The position numbers and the translations under genes were made by a program. This document shows positions 57,415 to 64,000 of a stretch of 64,000 nucleotides of DNA, in pieces. The stretch spans positions 4,796,501 through 4,860,500 of the forward strand of contig JAXRKN010000045.1 in NCBI GenBank assembly GCA_038502055.1. The letters are read 5' to 3'. Each line of letters begins with the position of its first letter. The first letter of the stretch is position 1. Below the pieces are notes generated by a model, which was not told the origin of the DNA, ran no database searches, and saw only the letters and a program-made list of their open reading frames with translations. This DNA comes from Tanytarsus gracilentus. Its lineage: Eukaryota > Arthropoda > Insecta > Diptera > Chironomidae.

Positions 57415-60074
57415 GTAAGTGAGACTCTCATTTTCTTATCACGTTCCGGGGCATTTTAATAATTGACGCATTAGTTGTTGTTTAGTTGCGAAAAAGTACT
57501 AAAAATTTTAAATTGAAAAATTTTCAAGTCAACTGAAAAAAAACGACACCCTTAAACATCGCACTAATACACAGGGAGAAAGTAACATGGCAGCATCATT
57601 ATGTTGTTATAGGGGATGGAAAAATTTTCATCTCAGAGAAAAATTCTACATGAAGGTCAATAAAGAGATGATGATGTCAGTGCGCAGTTTCGCAAAGATG
57701 AGAAAATTTTTTGCATGCCATTCAAGAAAAATATTTGAATTTATTTTTCTGAATCAAATTTCTATTTATTATTGAAAGAATCATCATCGGTTGTTGCAGA
57801 ATCACTTAAAATTAACATGAAAATTATTTATACAGAGAACTCGAGTGATGAGATGAGTTTTCATCTTCGCAAAAAAAATAAAAACATTTTCGAGTTTGCT
57901 CAAAATTTTTAACTTAATTTTTTGAATGAAAATTAAATTTTCCCATTTTTCCTGTCCTCAACTTTTTAAATCTTTTTCCTGTTAGCTGTCCCTTCATTTG
58001 TCAAAAAAATGTCTCATAATCTCATTTTGCGCCTCTCACTTTTTACAACGTCAAGTTCTAGATTTTTTTGCTGATATGTTTATGGCTCTCGGCTTCAAAT
58101 ACTATTAAACAATTTGCGGCCTCTGCGATAGTTCCGTGTATCACTGTGTGCTCATTTCAGGCCTCTCGCAGATGATTATTGATTCTTCTTTTTCCTCTCC
58201 TGTGTCTTTTCTTCTATTGTTGCATGATTCTTAATTTTCAATTTTTTCATCACTGACCATGCCCTCAAAGCCCTTCAAAGAATCGTTTTTTTGTCTTTTC
58301 TTTTGTGCCTTTCATTCTCAATTTCTTTTTTTGTGTTTGTTTGAAAGGAAGAAACGTGAAAGACAATCAGATCGATCGTGTCTCATTTAGCATCTTCAAT
58401 TGCGCGGGAATATCGAGAGAGTAAAACTGGTATATAAAGGAGAAAGTTGTAATTGATTAAAAATTTAAAGATTTCTTCTTCACTATTTGCTTTTTGCGAG
58501 TGCAAGATGACCCTGACCCGAACGAGAAGATGCTTACATTTTGTAGCGCGGCTGATAAGCGCAAAATACACATAGAAAATTGAAAATATCCTGCTGATGC
58601 TCAAATGAGATTAAATTTTATGCAAATAATTCATGAACGCATACTGTCGAGTGTGAATCGTTACGTGATTCTGAATTAAATGAAGATTTCAACAATAAAA
58701 AGAAATTCTTGGACTTTTTTTTCGCTTTACATTCAAGACATGACTGAAGATTATTACGTAACATTTTTTAAGAGAGAAAAGTTCTTATGTAAATTTTTTT
58801 GAGATGAAAATCTCAAATTTTGTCACGTGACACGAATAAAATTGTTGTAAAATATTTTAAAAATTATGACCTAAGATTATTTCAAACAATTTCTTCGACT
58901 TTACGAAACATTTGTTGCGCGGCTCGGGAAGAATAAGAAATTGTTTGTTGATAATTATAACGCCAACTTTATTAGACTTCATTAATTGCTTCATTTCATC
59001 GCCTTGTTTTCGTTCGTTTACTAAAATACCGTCGAATTTTTTTCGATGCATTTCAAACACATTCATGACATGTACAGGAGTCATTTAGGAAATGATTAAT
59101 GATGTGGTTTGGTGGGACAGTGATGACTCTGTGAGAAAAATTTATTTAAATATTTGACATTTTAAAAAAAATTTAAAACTGAGAGAATTTCCTGTAAAAT
59201 TCACCTAAATTTTTTAATTTTAAAGTGCCAACAGCAACAAACTTTACGTAGTTAATAATCTAACTTCAATCACCTCCCATTGAATAATTATCGAGAGAAT
59301 GCAAATATTGTTACAAATTCTTTCGCTGCAATGCAAAAATCAACAAGTTTTTCATTCCACCAATTATAATAAATTTAACACGCCACAGATCATGAAATAA
59401 AACTGACGCTAGACATCATGCAACATTTCGCATGAATAAAAAAAAATTAACTTACCACGCGACAATAAATTTTCGCTTAGAGACAGCCACAAGTTGCAAA
59501 TTTTCGTAATAGTCATTGAATGATTGTTTCATAATTTGGAACGCCAGAATAGTTTTTATTAAATTAAATCGAATTGTCAGTCTTTCCTGTCTTCACTCCG
59601 GCGCTATTATCTTAATTTATGGAAAATGACACGGCACACCGCGACAGTAAAAAGGACACATTTCCCTACTGACTGACTTTTTTTCACGACGAGAAAATAA
59701 AAAAACGCTTCTTTATGTTCGCACGCGGATGGGCGTGAAAATGCTATTGTGGATCTAATTTTAGGTGAATTTTTTTCTCACTGCTTTGTGGCGAGGCATT
59801 AAAATGAAGATAAACGGAAGAGAATCGGAGAAAATTATTTTCATTCATTTCCTTTTAACCTAGGCCTCACTGTTTTATTTACCGAATGACTTGTAACCTT
59901 TAAGAAATCAATTTGAGCGTCGATTTTGTCTTTGAATATTTTTCAAAATTCTTCCTCTCCTAAACTGCTCAAACTCAATTTGTTTCAATTAAAATGTTTT
60001 GCCGGTCGTGCACACAAATTTAAAAATTGTAAGAGGGGCTTGAAGATGTGGTGATTGACAGGCTCAACTTTATG

Positions 60075-60260
60075 GCTTTATATACTGTAAAGTATATAAA
60101 AGTTTATGTACTACTTTATATACTTTGGTGTATAAAAGTTTATAAACATAATATACAAAAAATTATGTAAAAGTAAATAATTTTTCAAAATACTTTTATA
60201 TACCTAAAAGTAAATAATAGTATATAAAGTTATATACAAAATACATAAATTTATTTACTC
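60075..60260. repeat. AT-rich palindromic/tandem repeat region
   Basis: TTTATATAC-TGTAAA-GTATATAAA at 60077-60100 is a perfect 9-bp-arm palindrome. Several degenerate copies of TTTATATACTT and GTATATAAAG follow over about 180 bp. It may be a remnant of a palindromic MITE or a cruciform-prone tract. Confidence 0.55.
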
Positions 60261-61442
60261 AAAATTTATATTTTACCAACTTTCTCACTCACTTTCCCGT
60301 TTAAAATCTAAGTTCTTCATCCCTCGATAAAAAAACAATGTTCAACCATGTGTTCATGCCGGTTGATATTTTTTTTTGTATTTTATGAGCGAGAGAGTGT
60401 TCTTTATGTTCTCTCTTTAAAAATAGATTTGATGCACAAACAGAACATATTTATGAATCAGAGAAATATAATTCGTTGATGCAACATCATTTTAGAGTTT
60501 ATCTACTGGTTTAAGTCTGAAACTTTTTAAACAATTTTTTTCATGTCTGTTCTTCATGTTATCTCACGATACCAAACGACCTTCGTTGAATTAAGAAGAA
60601 AAATTTCAACACGACTTAATTCTGATTTTATGAGCTCTCGAAAATTAATCGAAATGAATTTAATTCGTAAAAATCAGGTCACACACATGTACACAATGCT
60701 TAATAACTAGGCAAAGGAAAATTGATATGATTATGATGATTACTTCTGCTGCTTAATTCGTTGCTGGTTCAATGAACTCTTCCCAAAAAATATTCATGTA
60801 TGTACATAATAAAAATTAGGAGAAAGGCTATGAATATAATAAGTTATGACTTTTCCGCTTTCTTTCTTTGTAAGTGTCGTGATGGAGAGGAGAAAAATAA
60901 AATATTTCACGTCTCTCAACAAAAGCATGTCGAATTTTGTCACACATCGTCATAGACGCAAAAGTTATATACATTTAATGCACGCTTTTTAAATTGTAAT
61001 AAAATTAAAGTGAATTAAGTTTATAATCGTCATTTGAGCTTCTGAAGCCTGATATAATTTTTTTCTCCGAAATGTTTATTGTTGAGTTTTTAAATAAAAT
61101 ATAAAAAGATTGAAACTGGAGTGTCAGTGACAGTTTTATGATTTTTATGAAATAAATAAAATTTTTATTTTCTTTGTAGAGTTTTTGAGATAAAAACTTT
61201 GTACGAAATGATTTTTGCATATTTAGTAATTTGTTAAATTTTAAAATTGTAATTTTAATCCTTAAATTTAAATCCGGGTTTAAAATTGATAATACCAAAT
61301 TAATCCTAGGATTTAAAAAGTCAAATTCTGATTAAAATTTAAATCCAAATAATTTTTTAATCTCTGAATTTAAAATTATTGAAATTTATATTTCTCATGT
61401 TTTAATAAATATTTTTAACATAAATTCCCGTCTTAAATAATC

Positions 61443-61604
61443 CCTGCGTGGGACATGAAAACCGCTGAAGCTGTAAATTTAAATAAAAGTATACTTTTTG
61501 TATACAATTGTCTATTGAAAATACGTTGAAGCCGAGATTTAAATTTTATTTGTATGAGGATTTTTTGAATTTTAACGGTAACATTTGGTCATGTCCCACG
61601 CAGG
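61443..61604 (+). mobile_element. MITE copy 2 (162 bp) with 8-bp target duplication, hAT-like
   Basis: Terminal inverted repeats CCTGCGTGGGACATG and CATGTCCCACGCAGG are perfect over 15 bp. The flanks AAATAATC at 61435-61442 and 61605-61612 are identical, an 8-bp target-site duplication as made by hAT transposases. The interior has two related direct subrepeats (GAAAACCGCTGAAGC and GAAAATACGTTGAAGC). It has no coding capacity. A second copy is at 34095-34260. Confidence 0.92.
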
Positions 61605-64000
61605 AAATAATCAAAAGAAAAATATTCACACTTTTTTATCTTGCCATTGATCTCAAATATTTTTCACCAATTCAACCTGTAATGTCTCCTAATCTCATAA
61701 AAGCTTCCAAGGCATGTAAAAAAATATGAAAAGTGGAATTTTTACAGCCATTTATTAGATTAATCAGACCTGTTTTTCCTCCGACCTTCATCAAGCGACA
61801 TTTCTATGCCAAAAAAATATTTTTTTTCGCCAATTTTCAAATTATGCGTATTATAGTTTTTGAAAAATTCTCTACAGAGTTTGAAAATTCGGCATGTGTG
61901 GTTGGTTATGAGGAATGATTATGATGTTGCCAAACTAGAAAAACAGAAGAGAAAAAAATGAAATAAACATTTTGCCGAGTGATGATGATAGAACTTGCTC
62001 TTGATGATTATTTTATATACAGACACGCGGCGAAAAGAAGAAAAAGTTTTGCGAAAAAAAAAAATAAAATCCGAGTCGGAAAGGAATGTCTGTAGCTGCG
62101 TCTACAACGAGAGCGATTTTTACGTTCAGATACTTGATACTCACTCAATATTACAACATGTAAACACGTAAATTGAGAAATGATGAAAGATAGAAAAAGC
62201 ATTGCCCAGAGTGGAGCGATCGAAGGATTAATGGAGAGAAAAACCAGCGAATGTGATTTTGGGCGCGAAAAAAGAAAATTTTAATAAAAATATTTTCATC
62301 GCATGTAAATAATTGCAACGGGTGGAATGTGTAAAAACATTGAGAACAATTGACATCATTAAGTGAGAAATGAGTATTTGATCATTTGATCATTTGCTCA
62401 TTGAGATATCAAATATAAATTTTTTAATCATTTCTATGAATGGAGATGAATTTATTATGAAAATTTTTCTGGTTTGATGATCTCATCGCAGCCTCTAGAT
62501 CTTGAGATGTCAAATATGCTTTTAAAACGTGGCAAATTACTTTCAAATATTCTCTAACTAATTGCCATGATGTATGATAATTTATAGTTTGAGTTAATGC
62601 TCTGTTAAGTCTTACTTACGCGGTGCTAATCAATTTTTTCTGTGATTTAAATTTAATGCAGAAAATCACGCAAAATTTACATTAAATTTTTAAGTTATTT
62701 ATTTTGCAAATATGAGCCGAAAATTTATTAACTGTAACGACTTTTTAATTTTCAAAAAATTAATTGATTTTTTCCTAACTATTTTTTTTAGTTTCCTGAT
62801 TTTCAAATTTTGTGAAGCAAAAAATTTAAAATCAAAAATATTCATCACGTGCTAAAATTTTTGCAATTTTATTACTCTTCCATAATTGAAAATAAATGGA
62901 CAACCAAAAATAATAAAATTGACTTCCATTTCATTAGGTGTAAAATTTCGAGCGAGTTGAGATTTAAAACGGCACTTAATTTGACAATGTTTAGCCGCTC
63001 TCTCGCACCACACTCGAAATTCATGGGTTTAAGATTACAAACTTGAACGCTCGTATATATATTTGGAGCTTACGTGTGGATACAGCAGTATCATCTTTTG
63101 TTTATGTTACCATTAAGTACACCCATTTCTGCTCTCTCATAAAAATCCCCCATCTCATCAGTTGGCGGTTGCGGGTGTCATTAAATTTCCATAGAAAACA
63201 GATTTCAACTGTCTCACATCTATCGCCTACATAATGACCCGATGAGAAAGAATTTTTAACTCGACTTATTTATGATGTTTTATTCTGCATATGTTTGACC
63301 ACAAAATTTACATAATATGGTTCTTGATTTCAACCTATTTCAAAGCCATTACGATTTTAGTATCGATAATCTCTCATTTTCATCGAAAAATGTTGCGGAA
63401 GGTCGGAAAAGTTGGAAAGTTTGATACTAACAAAATTTCTTTCTTTCTAAATCTTAAAAGACTTCATCTCTCATTTCAATCAGCTTCGAATATCTCGTAA
63501 TTTTTTTGAACAGATTCCAATCGACCTCATTCACACACAGATTTTCAGTTTGATGATTTTTCATAAATAAATTTTGCGCAATGCATCACTTCGACAGTGC
63601 TACGACACCATTTCGATGTCAATCAATAAATGTTCTTAACACGACCTCAAAACCTGGAGTTGGGGCGTTATTAGAGCAAATTACTTACTCATTATTTTCA
63701 TATCACATAATAGGCCATTAGTGCGCGATTGAAATGTGTCTATTTGAACAAGTCGGAGGTGAGATTTGTTTGCGTGTCCGAGTAAATAAAAAGTTCATTG
63801 ACCAATATATTGATAATTTGTGTTAATTAATATGCTGTCAAAATATCCAATCGAGTCGGCTTCCTGGATTTATTTTCTTTTCAGCACCCACGTCCCTCCA
63901 AATTTTTACTCATTTTAATCCAACAAACGACGACCGATGGATATAGATTTCACACACATATTATACACATTCAGAATACTTAAGCAAAGACCATCTATTT

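Larger units (their letters stand above)
57415..64000. other. Long first coding intron of the tetraspanin gene (to window end)
   Basis: 6.6 kb of AT-rich sequence without a recognisable exon, tRNA or conserved open frame on either strand. It contains an AT palindrome region at about 60075-60260 and the MITE at 61443-61604. Other parts show only low-complexity runs. It may hold regulatory elements or nested non-coding RNAs that cannot be seen by eye. Confidence 0.55.

Noticed and set aside
57587..57775. Possible second exon of the tetraspanin
   Set aside because: It lacks the remaining part of helix one and any suitable acceptor; the encoded sequence is basic and has no tetraspanin motif.
1..64000. 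CRISPR arrays, prokaryotic defence systems, prophage or endogenous viral genes
   Set aside because: The window is spliced eukaryotic sequence throughout; no short regularly spaced repeats and no viral polymerase, integrase or envelope-like frames were recognised.

Overview
The window is animal nuclear DNA, AT-rich, with GT-AG introns mostly 50-75 bp long and genes often only tens to a few hundred bases apart. The gene set (costal-2-like kinesin, CLIP-domain serine protease, colmedin, PpD3/PP5, Asf1, Tgs1) points to an insect. The compact layout and AT-rich introns fit a small-genome nematoceran fly such as a midge; that placement is inference. Nothing bacterial or viral was recognised. All coding models below were joined by hand from splice signals, and exon sums were checked to be multiples of three.

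Layout. 477-8640 (-) is a 23-exon colmedin/gliomedin-type membrane collagen with Ig and olfactomedin domains. Its largest intron holds a repeat-rich mobile element (about 3175-4135) with an open 129-bp tandem repeat. 10467-15546 (-) is a tandem array of three FAD polyamine-oxidase-like genes sharing one intron position. 15980-19130 (+) is TTI1, ending 26 bp from an unrecognised 841-residue protein gene (19157-21838, -) with a triple internal repeat. 21971-24140 (-) is a CLIP-domain trypsin-like protease. 25337-25849 (-) is a C14orf119 homologue. 26456-28363 (-) is PP5 and 28723-30387 (-) is NMD3. 30558-33951 (-) is a large C2H2 zinc-finger protein, followed by a cyclin-like single-exon gene (34375-35085, -).

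35830-43654 holds two divergent pairs: RRP1 (-)/mRpL16 (+) and LENG1 (-)/TGS1 (+), with start codons about 180 bp apart. Then come SmF (-), a costal-2/KIF7-like kinesin (+), a cytochrome b561 (+), ASF1 (+), a large acidic Lys/Ser-rich probable nuclear protein (+), and FRG1 (+). 57355-57414 (+) is the first coding exon of a tetraspanin; the rest of the window lies in its first coding intron (over 6.5 kb), which carries a 162-bp MITE with a perfect 8-bp target duplication. A second copy of the MITE sits at 34095-34260.

Themes. Many genes are housekeeping: ribosome biogenesis (NMD3, RRP1, mRpL16), RNA processing (TGS1, SmF, FRG1, LENG1), chromatin and PIKK maturation (ASF1, TTI1). Accessory or lineage-variable parts are the amine-oxidase array, the CLIP protease, the repeat element in the colmedin intron, the MITEs and the unrecognised repeat protein. 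No novel multi-gene system is evident. The most unusual items are the 129-bp repeat element, the unrecognised 841-residue protein, the eroded kinesin motor, and three introns that are both stop-free and multiples of three.
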